Shown: positions 1-5,120, counted from the first letter of the stretch. The stretch is DNA of 5,704 nt from JAFNGF01 sp964567045 (GCA_964567045.1 CAZMLE010000155.1:1-5704), one strand, 5' to 3'. Translations and numbers: made by a program. The notes: generated from the sequence alone by a model not told the origin.

Positions 1-74
1 CATATGGACCGAAACTATTTAAAAAAGCTCTGTTTTGTTGCTACAGTCTCAAAATATTGCTTATATGGTTTCTG

Positions 75-139
75 TATAAGACGCCTTACGCTATCTTCAT
101 ATTTTTGTATAAAGGTTTGGCGATGGGCTTTAAGCATTT
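75..139 (-). repeat. Duplicated DUF2283 3'-end tail, copy 1 (fossil)
   Basis: This stretch nearly repeats 519-582. Over the best part (98-139 against 541-582) 40 of 42 bases match. Read on the minus strand from 139 it encodes KCLKPIAKPLYKNMKIA followed by a stop at 86-88. That closely matches the KCLKPIAKPLYKNMQMT tail of the DUF2283 gene at 529-744. Here the tail is out of frame with the gene at 138-368, which stops just before it. It is therefore probably an untranslated relic of a second gene's end or of a recombination event. Confidence 0.8.
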
Positions 140-368
140 ACCTGCTACTTACATTCATAATTGTCAGGCCGACAATTTCTTTCCCATCTTTTCTTATCAA
201 GATATCTTTATCCGTTTCTATTGTTTTTGCCGCTCTTTGAGGTTTCCGAAAGCTCATATATAATACATCAGCCTCTTTGTCGTAGTCCAGCCATACATGG
301 CGGGTCGGCAGTTTTACCATGTCAGAAACGATTGCCATACATTTTCCGATGAAATCTTCTGTCTCCAT
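138..368 (-). CDS. DUF2283-family small protein (longer subtype)
   Basis: A 76-aa protein of unknown function. The core runs from about residue 21 to 76 and has the features I associate with DUF2283: LPTRHVWLDYDKEADVLYMS, a variable strand, then GKEIVGLTIMN near the C-terminus. These small beta-rich proteins are often encoded beside DUF4258-type genes and are suspected to act in toxin-antitoxin-like pairs, but no such partner is visible here. I chose the ATG at 366-368 because no in-frame ATG lies upstream before a stop at 405-407. It has no clear Shine-Dalgarno sequence, and Met11 and Met17 are alternative starts. The stop at 138-140 is followed directly by a fossil tail resembling the other DUF2283 gene in this window. 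No membrane segment or signal peptide is seen. The family call is from pattern recognition, without a profile search. Confidence 0.72.
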   Translation of the reverse strand: METEDFIGKCMAIVSDMVKLPTRHVWLDYDKEADVLYMSFRKPQRAAKTIETDKDILIRKDGKEIVGLTIMNVSSR

Positions 369-449
369 AGGTAAGTCGTATAGATACTCAATTGAATGAA
401 TGCGCTATTTCCATTCGTTTTCCTATGATACTACGGCAAGGCATATCAA

Positions 450-507
450 TTGTAGGGCGGGGCTTGCCCCGCCTAATCGAATCGGTGGGGTGAACCCCAC
501 CCTACAA
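450..507. repeat. 58-bp three-stem palindromic repeat (REP/MITE-like)
   Basis: Outer arms TTGTAGGG (450-457) and CCCTACAA (500-507) are perfect inverted repeats. Inside are two perfect hairpins: GGCGGGGC/GCCCCGCC (456-473, loop TT) and GGTGGGGT/ACCCCACC (484-501, loop GA). The two inner stems resemble each other, so the element can fold as a cloverleaf-like cruciform. It lies between the two DUF2283 genes, downstream of one and upstream of the other. Elements of this GC-rich 'TGTAGGGNGGGG' style are common dispersed intergenic repeats in environmental genomes (recalled, not searched). There is no U-tract after it on the minus strand, so a classical terminator role is not supported. Confidence 0.8.
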
Positions 508-518
508 AACTTTTTCCA

Positions 519-582
519 TATAAGGCGCTTAAGTCATCTGCATATTTTTGTATAAAGGTTTAGCGATTGGCTTTAAGCATTT
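519..582 (-). repeat. Duplicated DUF2283 3'-end tail, copy 2 (in frame)
   Basis: Partner of the 75-139 copy. Here the sequence is the in-frame C-terminus and stop of the DUF2283 gene at 529-744, plus about 10 bp downstream. In the 54-bp coding tail 48 bases agree with the other copy (my hand count). The upstream coding parts of the two genes share only about a quarter of their residues. Confidence 0.8.
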
Positions 583-744
583 TGAGGCATTCAGGATTTC
601 TATCCCAATCACCTGGCCTCTGTCATCAAGCTCTACATTTATGCCCGGAGCAACCTCTATAAATTCTTCTTCCACAGCTTTCTTAGCTACAATATAAAGT
701 ACATCCGATTCATAATCGTAGATAACTTTTGGTTTCTTGCTCAT
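529..744 (-). CDS. DUF2283-family small protein (short subtype)
   Basis: A 71-aa protein of unknown function that fits the DUF2283 pattern: VIYDYESDVLYIVAKK, then EVAPGINVELDDRGQVIGIE and ILNAS near residue 55. The C-terminal tail KCLKPIAKPLYKNMQMT is basic and is duplicated as a fossil at 86-139. The start at 742-744 is supported by a strong promoter placing transcription initiation about 16 nt upstream, though the ribosome-binding site is only an A-rich run. It is probably a single-gene transcript. It shares the DY..DVLY and G..I/VG..I.N positions with the neighbouring DUF2283 gene but is otherwise divergent. No DUF4258-type or other partner gene is adjacent. The role is unknown. A part in a toxin-antitoxin-like or conflict context is possible, but that is inferred from how the family is often found. 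Confidence 0.75.
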   Translation of the reverse strand: MSKKPKVIYDYESDVLYIVAKKAVEEEFIEVAPGINVELDDRGQVIGIEILNASKCLKPIAKPLYKNMQMT

Positions 745-767
745 CTTTTTTTTGTGATTCTAACACC

Positions 768-796
768 ATTATCAGAAAAATGACATCAGTTGTCAA
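768..796 (-). promoter_or_regulatory. Strong sigma70-type promoter for the DUF2283 gene
   Basis: On the minus strand a perfect -35 TTGACA (791-796) is followed by a 17-bp spacer and a -10 GATAAT (768-773, five of six matches). Transcription would begin near 761, giving a leader of about 16 nt before the ATG at 744. This is the best promoter in the window and supports the 529-744 ORF as an expressed gene. Confidence 0.75.
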
Positions 797-799
797 TAC

Positions 800-827
800 T
801 TGATTAAAAAGACCAAAAAGATATACT
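800..827 (+). promoter_or_regulatory. Candidate sigma70-type promoter for mnmG
   Basis: TTGATT (800-805) and TATACT (822-827) are separated by 16 bp, matching four and five of six consensus positions. Initiation near 834 would give a leader of about 110 nt that contains the whole 852-926 repeat. Its -35 lies 3 bp from the -35 of the leftward promoter, so the two are back to back. This is a moderate match, found by eye. Confidence 0.35.
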
Positions 828-851
828 GATTACTCAATGTGACGATTCGAC

Positions 852-926
852 TTGTCATACCTGCGAAAGCAGGTATCCAGAAATATTTTCCGTAAATGTG
901 GATTCCCGTTTTCACGGGAATGACAA
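852..926. repeat. 75-bp double-hairpin repeat (MITE-like) in the mnmG leader
   Basis: Terminal arms TTGTCAT (852-858) and ATGACAA (920-926) are exact inverted repeats. Each end forms its own hairpin: ATACCTGC/GCAGGTAT with a GAAA loop (857-876) and ATTCCCGT/ACGGGAAT with a TTTC loop (902-921). This is the widespread dispersed element whose translations give spurious peptides such as MDSRFHGND on one strand and WIPAFAGMT on the other. It carries no gene. It sits between the candidate mnmG promoter and the start codon, so both hairpins would be transcribed in the leader. Confidence 0.85.
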
Positions 927-942
927 TTTGTCTTGTATTGCT

Positions 943-2760
943 ATGAAAACAAACGAGTTCGATTGTATTGTTATAGGCGGCGGTCACGCTGGCGTGGAGG
1001 CTGCTCACGCCGCTGCGAAAATCGGCGCCAAAACCTGCCTTATAACCATCAGCAAAGACACCATCGCCAAGATGAGCTGCAATCCGGCTGTCGGAGGTCT
1101 GGGCAAGGGACAGATCGCACGCGAGGTCGATGCTCTCGGCGGACTAATGGGCCTGGCCACTGATGCCACAGGGATTCAATTTCGTCTGCTCAACCGCTCT
1201 AAAGGGCCCGCCGTTCGTTCGCCGCGAGCCCAGACAGACAAGTATAAATACAAAGACTTCATGCGAACACAGCTTGAGCAGACCGAAAACCTGACCATTA
1301 TCGAGACAATGGCCTCACAGATAATCACCGAAAAAGGCCATGTCGGGGCTGTCGACTGCGTGAACAGCGGCACATACTACGCCCCGACGGTAGTTCTAAC
1401 CACAGGGACATTTCTTCGCGGCCTTATGCACATAGGGCCTGAGCAGTTTCAGGGCGGTCGGCTCGGCGAACCTGCAGCTTATGAGCTTTCCGAGAGTTTA
1501 ATGCGGCTCGGCCTGGAACTGAAAAGACTCAAGACCGGCACGCCGGTCCGCCTGGACGCATCTACCGTTGAACTCGACAAACTCGAAATCCAGCTCGGAG
1601 ACGAAGAACCCGTACCTTTCTCGTTTATGACCAAGAGGATAGACCGAAAACAGATTCCATGCTGGATAACGTACACCAACGAAAGAATACACCAGTTGAT
1701 CAGGAACAATTTGCATCGCGCACCACTATATACAGGGCAAATAAAATCCGTGGGCCCGCGATATTGTCCCAGTATAGAGACCAAAATTGTCCGGTTTGCA
1801 GATAAGAGCCATCATCAGGTATTTCTCGAACCCGAGAATGAGCAGATGAGCAGCATTTACTGTAACGGGATAAGCACGTCGCTGCCACGAGATGTTCAGG
1901 AACAGATGCTGCGACTTATGGCGGGTACCGAAAAGGCACGGATTATCCATTTCGGCTACGCGATTGAATATGATTATTGTCCGCCAATTCAATTGTATAG
2001 CAGCTTGGAAACCAAAAAAATATCAGGGCTATTTTTAGCGGGCCAGATAAATGGCACCAGCGGTTATGAAGAGGCCGCGGGGCAAGGTATCATCGCTGGT
2101 ATAAACGCAGCCAGAAAATTGCAGGGCAAAGAGCCGATTGTTCTCGGCAGACACCAGGCCTACATCGGCGTGATGATAGATGATTTGCTAACAAGAGGTA
2201 TTGATGAGCCTTACCGGATGTTTACCTCGCGGGCTGAGTATAGACTTTCGCTGCGGGCCGACAATGCGGACAGAAGATTAACACCGGTCGGTAAATCGGT
2301 CGGTCTTGCAGACGAAAGACGATGGTCAAAATTTCAGAAAAAGCTCAGTGACATTAGTGTGCTTAAAAATTGTTTAATGAGCACCCGCTCGGATGGCCTA
2401 AGCCTGTGGCAGCAGCTTCGCCAGCCACAAAATAATATCGCAGAGACACTGGCTGATGTTCCTGATATTAAAAGGATGAATCTCGATAGAGATGTTTTGC
2501 AGGCGGTAATCATCGATGCCAGATATGAGGGTTATTTAGCGAAACAAGAGCGTCTGGTAGCCAGTTTCAGTATTCTGGAGAACAAGAAAATCCCGCCGGA
2601 TTTGGATTACAGTAAGATTATCCACCTGCGCGCAGAGGCAAAAGAGAAGCTATCGGCGTTTCGGCCCGGCACGCTTGGCCAGGCTTCACGAATAAGTGGC
2701 ATTACTCCGGCTGACATCACGGTCTTGCAGGTGCACCTCAAGAAAAGCTATAAGTATTGA
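943..2760 (+). CDS. mnmG: tRNA uridine-5-carboxymethylaminomethyl modification enzyme MnmG (GidA)
   Basis: MnmG is an FAD enzyme that works with the GTPase MnmE. It uses methylene-tetrahydrofolate to install the (carboxymethyl)aminomethyl group on C5 of wobble uridine 34 in certain tRNAs, in the cytoplasm. The sequence shows the N-terminal FAD-binding GGGHAGVEAA (from residue 12) and SCNPAVGGLGKG with Cys46. Both family signatures are present: GPRYCPSIETK (271-281, with Cys275) and AGQINGTSGYEEAAGQG (366-382). FTSRAEYRL starts at residue 427, and the C-terminal helical region, expected to bind MnmE, includes RPGTLGQASRISG (574-586). Cys46 and Cys275 correspond to the conserved cysteines of the E. 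coli enzyme. Length is 605 aa, slightly short of the usual 620-630. I start at the ATG at 943: the frame stays open to an ATG at 898, but those 15 codons lie mostly inside a dispersed repeat and are absent from the family. There is no strong Shine-Dalgarno. The gene is not next to mnmE or rsmG here. Confidence 0.97.
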   Translation: MKTNEFDCIVIGGGHAGVEAAHAAAKIGAKTCLITISKDTIAKMSCNPAVGGLGKGQIAREVDALGGLMGLATDATGIQFRLLNRSKGPAVRSPRAQTDKYKYKDFMRTQLEQTENLTIIETMASQIITEKGHVGAVDCVNSGTYYAPTVVLTTGTFLRGLMHIGPEQFQGGRLGEPAAYELSESLMRLGLELKRLKTGTPVRLDASTVELDKLEIQLGDEEPVPFSFMTKRIDRKQIPCWITYTNERIHQLIRNNLHRAPLYTGQIKSVGPRYCPSIETKIVRFADKSHHQVFLEPENEQMSSIYCNGISTSLPRDVQEQMLRLMAGTEKARIIHFGYAIEYDYCPPIQLYSSLETKKISGLFLAGQINGTSGYEEAAGQGIIAGINAARKLQGKEPIVLGRHQAYIGVMIDDLLTRGIDEPYRMFTSRAEYRLSLRADNADRRLTPVGKSVGLADERRWSKFQKKLSDISVLKNCLMSTRSDGLSLWQQLRQPQNNIAETLADVPDIKRMNLDRDVLQAVIIDARYEGYLAKQERLVASFSILENKKIPPDLDYSKIIHLRAEAKEKLSAFRPGTLGQASRISGITPADITVLQVHLKKSYKY

Positions 2761-2890
2761 GTAGTTAGCGTATAGCGTGAAGCGCATAGGCAGGAACGAG
2801 AAACTATGGCACACCAACAGTACGCGGCCTGGTGCAATGAATTGCCGGGCGGCCCATACGTGTAGCGGCTTGCCGAACAGTTGCAGCCCA
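2761..2890. other. Convergent intergenic gap between mnmG and the toxin gene
   Basis: A 130-bp gap between the ends of two genes facing each other. It begins with TAGCGTATAGCGT (2766-2778), the reverse complement of the motif tandemly repeated near 5077-5120. It also contains an imperfect hairpin at about 2829-2849: CCTGG-T-GCAAT, loop GA, ATTGC-CGGG. No U-tract follows on either strand, so I do not call a terminator. No second attC-like core pair matching the strict consensus was found here. Confidence 0.5.
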
Positions 2891-3157
2891 TTATAGTTGC
2901 CGATAAACATCTCGCCGATGCCGAACATAATGAATGATAATTAGCCGTTTGTCCTTATCGAAGCCGTATATCATCCGATAATCACCGATGCGCATTCGAT
3001 ACAACTTCTCTGCGCCTGCCAACTTGATCGACTGACGTGGAAAAGGATTGTCCTTCAATGCTTCGATACGCTTGAAGACGTGCGTCACTATTGATTGCGG
3101 CAGCGAACGCAGGTCTTTCTCAACCGATGGTTTGAATATGACTTTATAAGACGCCAT
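2891..3157 (-). CDS. RelE/ParE-family type II toxin
   Basis: An 88-aa protein with the compact RelE/ParE plan: N-terminal VIFKPSVEKDLRSLP strand-helix, two helices to about residue 37, NPFPRQSIKLAG, then LYRMRIGDYRMIYGF and IIHYVRHRRDVYR. RelE enzymes cut mRNA in the ribosomal A site, whereas ParE relatives poison gyrase. Arg61 in GDYR, Arg81 and Tyr85 fall close to the catalytic Arg61, Arg81 and Tyr87 of E. coli RelE, and Lys45 and Arg54 add to the basic face. That favours an RNase-type toxin, by inference. The start at 3155-3157 overlaps the antitoxin gene by 14 nt, so translation is probably coupled. Length is typical for an intact toxin and no truncation is seen. The gene ends 130 bp from the convergent mnmG end. 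Confidence 0.88.
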   Translation of the reverse strand: MASYKVIFKPSVEKDLRSLPQSIVTHVFKRIEALKDNPFPRQSIKLAGAEKLYRMRIGDYRMIYGFDKDKRLIIIHYVRHRRDVYRQL

Positions 3158-3332
3158 CTTTCTTCAATCGACGCTTCATTTCTTGGAGGCTAATCGGTCG
3201 TTCAGCCCGGCGCTCTGCGACCACCGCAAGGTCGTGCAGGTCTTCCATCAACTTTTGATATCGCTTCAGTGAAAGAATGACAGCGGTCTTCTTGCCGTTG
3301 ACGTCAACCACAAATTGCTCTTGAGTGGCCAT
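3144..3332 (-). CDS. Phd/YefM-type antitoxin
   Basis: A 62-aa protein encoded just upstream of, and overlapping, the RelE/ParE toxin gene. The N-terminal half, QEQFVVDVNGKKTAVILSLK then RYQKLMEDLHDLAVV, matches the short antitoxins of the Phd/YefM type, in which a small beta-alpha DNA-binding domain includes an 'AVILSL..Y..L.EDL' segment. The C-terminal half, ERRAERPISLQEMKRRLKKD, is charged and probably wraps and blocks the toxin. Such antitoxins, alone and with toxin, repress their own operon. The start at 3330-3332 is preceded by a good ribosome-binding site (AGAAGGAG). The antitoxin-first order, 14-nt overlap and shared leader are those of a standard type II module. It could also be filed as a RelB-like antitoxin, since the boundary between these families is not clear by eye. 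Confidence 0.85.
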   Translation of the reverse strand: MATQEQFVVDVNGKKTAVILSLKRYQKLMEDLHDLAVVAERRAERPISLQEMKRRLKKDGVL

Positions 3333-3342
3333 TGTCTATGTA

Positions 3343-3350
3343 CTCCTTCT
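3343..3350 (-). promoter_or_regulatory. Ribosome-binding site of the antitoxin gene
   Basis: AGAAGGAG on the minus strand, 10 nt before the ATG at 3330-3332. It is the strongest Shine-Dalgarno match in the window and fixes the antitoxin start. Confidence 0.7.
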
Positions 3351-3372
3351 GGTCGGTTCAACTTCTGCCTGT

Positions 3373-3378
3373 ATTATA
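3373..3378 (-). promoter_or_regulatory. Candidate -10 element of the toxin-antitoxin operon
   Basis: A perfect TATAAT on the minus strand, about 40 nt before the antitoxin start. No good -35 is found 16-18 bp upstream, so the promoter may be weak, activator-dependent or autoregulated. The call rests on the -10 alone. Confidence 0.35.
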
Positions 3379-3472
3379 TCCCAACCATACTGTGCGCCTA
3401 TCCCTGATTCCGCTTCTGCCTACGCCAGGTGCAGTGCGTCAAACGGCCTGATCCCGAGTGCTTCATGTCTGC

Positions 3473-3570
3473 GCCTAACAGAAAGTCCGCCGACCACCCA
3501 CGCTCTCATCAAACGAACGCCTAAAATCAGCGGCGCACGTCAATGCGTTCGCTGAAGCGCCTCGTTAGAT
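3473..3570 (-). other. Possible integron attC-like recombination site
   Basis: The 98-bp stretch is bounded on the minus strand by ATCTAAC (3570-3564) and GTTAGGC (3479-3473). These fit the attC core consensus RYYYAAC and GTTRRRY exactly, and the length is within the attC range. CTAAC/GTTAG at the two ends can pair, and an internal 7-bp inverted repeat CGAACGC/GCGTTCG (3514-3520, 3545-3551) could form part of a stem. The upstream 86-aa ORF stops inside the site, as cassette genes often do, and its last residues SNEALQRTH come from the site itself. I recall this C-terminus as recurrent in environmental planctomycete small ORFs. Against the call, the L''/L' boxes next to the cores are not clearly complementary, and no second site or integrase is present. 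Confidence 0.35.
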
Positions 3571-3800
3571 TCCTCTGTATCCACGCCCTTCAAATCACGT
3601 TCTTCTGGCTCAGACCCATTAAGCTGATGCTTACAAAAAGCAACTATTTCTTGTCGTGCTGCTTTTGAATGCCCGGCAATAGCATTGGCACAAAATTTGA
3701 AATGTTGAATGTTATCTTTGTATTTTTCTGTAAACATAAGGTTCGTTTGGTACGCTATTTCTCTATAAATATTAAATGCCGCTTCTGATCGCGCCTTCAT
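3540..3800 (-). CDS. Hypothetical 86-aa protein, possibly cassette-borne
   Basis: I do not recognise this family. The first 60 residues look helical and soluble (EAAFNIYREIAYQTNLMF, then HFKFCANAIAGHSKAARQEI), with no signal peptide or membrane segment. The last third is acidic (GSEPEERDLKGVDTEE), and the final SNEALQRTH is encoded inside the attC-like sequence, so it is unlikely to be a conserved part of the fold. The ATG at 3798-3800 overlaps the 3' end of the exported FG-GAP-type gene by 29 nt in another frame. The frame is open further upstream but offers no ATG, and no clear ribosome-binding site is seen. It may be translated by coupling to the upstream gene. Alternatively it is the tail of a gene displaced by a frameshift. 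Moderate confidence that it is a real gene. Confidence 0.45.
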   Translation of the reverse strand: MKARSEAAFNIYREIAYQTNLMFTEKYKDNIQHFKFCANAIAGHSKAARQEIVAFCKHQLNGSEPEERDLKGVDTEESNEALQRTH

Positions 3801-4488
3801 CCGGCTTGTTCGGCGATTTTGTTTTTTCCGTCGAAAAGACTGGATAGTTATCCGTGATCTTCTGGAGCAGATCAGGTTTTATGAGCTGCTGATTCGGTTT
3901 CTTCGTAAACCACACGGCTCTCGGAAATCCATGTTTGGCATCGACACACGCCAATTTGGCTCCAGGTATATTCCAGCAGCGATAGACCCAATAGTTATGC
4001 CCTCCGTACTTTACAAGTACGCAGGTGACTATCTCCTTCTTACCGTCACCATCCAAGTCACAGATATCGTCCGGAGTGAATCGTTCCGACGGGATAAGAA
4101 TCCGCGCGAATTTCCCTGACTCGTATTGTGTGAAGATCAGGAGTTCGCAACCGAGACCAAGCCCTTGGGTTCCATGGTAGACCTCCTTGATTACATCTTC
4201 TAGTCCATTCCGGTCGAGGTCCGCAACAATTGTCCGCGTTCTTTCCATCCAGATGTCTACCGTTTCCTCATAAACCTTTGTCCCCCCGATGGTAATGCGG
4301 AACACACGGGTGTCTTCCCCCGTATGAATGACGGACGCGGCGACGTTCGAGTGGGACGCGTTCTTTACCCTGGTGGTTTTCACCAGCTTCATCTCAGCCC
4401 TTGAAAAGGGACAGTAATTTGGGTCCAGAGCGAACGCGGGAGACAATCCTCCGATCATCATGAATATTAGGACGGTTATTCTCGTCAT
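3772..4488 (-). CDS. Exported protein with two FG-GAP/VCBS-like calcium-binding motifs
   Basis: A 238-aa protein of unknown function, predicted secreted or periplasmic. It starts with a type I signal peptide: MTR, the hydrophobic stretch ITVLIFMMIGGL, then SPAFA with cleavage before LDPN (about residue 20). Two acidic loops typical of FG-GAP/VCBS repeats follow: ADLDRNGLEDV around residues 89-99 and CDLDGDGKKEIV around 143-154. Their aspartates are expected to hold calcium. Only two such repeats are seen, too few for a full beta-propeller. The mature part has six cysteines (26, 114, 143, 156, 171, 181), compatible with disulfides outside the cytoplasm. The frame is open to an ATG at 4623, but I chose 4486-4488 because it puts the signal peptide at the N-terminus. 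The ribosome-binding site is weak. The 3' end overlaps the 86-aa ORF. The ligand or role cannot be told from sequence. Confidence 0.7.
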   Translation of the reverse strand: MTRITVLIFMMIGGLSPAFALDPNYCPFSRAEMKLVKTTRVKNASHSNVAASVIHTGEDTRVFRITIGGTKVYEETVDIWMERTRTIVADLDRNGLEDVIKEVYHGTQGLGLGCELLIFTQYESGKFARILIPSERFTPDDICDLDGDGKKEIVTCVLVKYGGHNYWVYRCWNIPGAKLACVDAKHGFPRAVWFTKKPNQQLIKPDLLQKITDNYPVFSTEKTKSPNKPDEGAIRSGI

Positions 4489-4911
4489 CTGCCTGCTGAA
4501 CAACGAGTATACAGTCTGCCCAAAACTGCAAATGCAGGCGGTATTCTGTATCAAACTTTTTCCGTCATTTTCAAAAATCATCGCAACCTTTGTTATTACA
4601 ACCTCTTCAGACGTCGGCTTCAATTTTTGCTGTCGGGATTATACAGGCTGCATAATATCACATACCTATCGGAAAGTCAAATCGGCGGGATTAAGCGTGC
4701 CAACTTCAGATCCGTTTTTTTTGCGTGTACCAAACGTAGTCCGAGCATCCCGACTTGATCGGGACGGCAGCTTGGCACTGCTCCAGTACGATGTATCCCA
4801 GCAGTGGTTCTCTCGGCGGTTATTAACATACGATTTTCCTTTACCTCGTCTTCAGCATAATACTACTGGACCGCTGGCAAGTCAAATCTTGGATTTTTCA
4901 AAGACATGAAA
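4489..4911. other. Long stretch without a convincing gene
   Basis: About 420 bp upstream of the exported-protein gene. It holds a possible leader and promoter region for that gene: a TATAAT on the minus strand at 4638-4643 with no good -35. It also holds the small palindrome at 4748-4764. A plus-strand open frame (4460-4909) crosses it but has no ribosome-binding site and no protein-like composition. I see no RNA gene or terminator. Confidence 0.5.
4748..4764. repeat. Small palindrome TCCCGA-N5-TCGGGA
   Basis: A perfect 6-bp inverted repeat with a CTTGA loop (ATCCCGACTTGATCGGGA). This motif resembles a common dispersed REP-like palindrome of environmental genomes. No T-run follows, so a terminator is not supported. 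Confidence 0.55.
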
Positions 4912-5031
4912 GACAGGTTATCAGGTTACCGGGTTATCAGATGACGGTGATCAGAGGATCAGGTTATCAGGTTGCCTGCTCTGCTGATATCCTGATATCC
5001 TGCGTCCTGTTACCCTGATACGCTGATAGCC
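4912..5031. repeat. ATCAGG repeat cluster forming a long imperfect palindrome
   Basis: The left half carries GGTTATCAG three times (4916-4924, 4932-4940, 4962-4970). The right half carries the inverted form CTGATA(TCC) four times (4984-4992, 4992-5000, 5015-5020, 5023-5028). At the centre CAGGTTATCAGG (4960-4971) pairs with CCTGATATCCTG (4991-5002) at 11 of 12 positions around a 19-nt loop, and the outer copies can also pair. There is no regular spacing and no open frame of note, so this is neither a CRISPR array nor a gene. Confidence 0.75.
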
Positions 5032-5061
5032 TATAGATTCGTTGTCTTATTGCCTCGCCTG

Positions 5062-5120
5062 TACGCTGGACGCAAAACGCTATACGCTGGACGCAAAACG
5101 CTATACGCTGTACGCTATAC
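5062..5120 (+). repeat. 21-bp tandem repeat with ACGCTATACGCT core
   Basis: The 21-bp unit beginning TACGCTGGACGC occurs twice without mismatch (5062-5082 and 5083-5103). It is followed by a partial copy and TACGCTATAC (5104-5120). The core ACGCTATACGCT (5077-5088, 5098-5109) also occurs in inverted orientation at 2767-2778 beside the end of mnmG. It lies just outside the 3' end of the transposase relic. Confidence 0.85.

Noticed and set aside
4..263. Two overlapping plus-strand frames at the left edge
   Set aside because: They are antisense to a recognisable DUF2283 gene and its fossil tail, with no support of their own.
898..942. Extension of MnmG to an upstream in-frame ATG
   Set aside because: The extra 15 codons come mostly from a dispersed hairpin repeat and give a known type of spurious peptide. 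The conserved protein begins at 943.
745..942. Replication origin next to gidA
   Set aside because: No cluster of DnaA boxes and no rsmG, parAB or dnaA neighbours are visible.
793..1008. Minus-strand ORF containing WIPAFAGMT
   Set aside because: It is the translation of the 852-926 repeat and antisense mnmG, a common annotation artefact.
2829..2849. Terminator between mnmG and the toxin gene
   Set aside because: A hairpin is possible, but no T-run follows on either strand.
2686..2928. Minus-strand frame starting MFGIGEM, reminiscent of TatA
   Set aside because: The resemblance is produced by reading the conserved RelE 3' end (HYVRHRRDVYR) in another frame. The rest has no hydrophobic helix like TatA and runs back into mnmG.
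3325..3555. Plus-strand 76-aa frame
   Set aside because: Antisense to the toxin-antitoxin leader and the attC-like site, with no ribosome-binding site or recognisable protein features.
4460..4909. 149-aa plus-strand open frame
   Set aside because: It overlaps the start of the exported-protein gene on the opposite strand, has no ribosome-binding site, and shows no domain-like or conserved-looking sequence.
4912..5120. CRISPR array
   Set aside because: Units are short, unevenly spaced or directly tandem, with no spacers of constant length and no cas genes.
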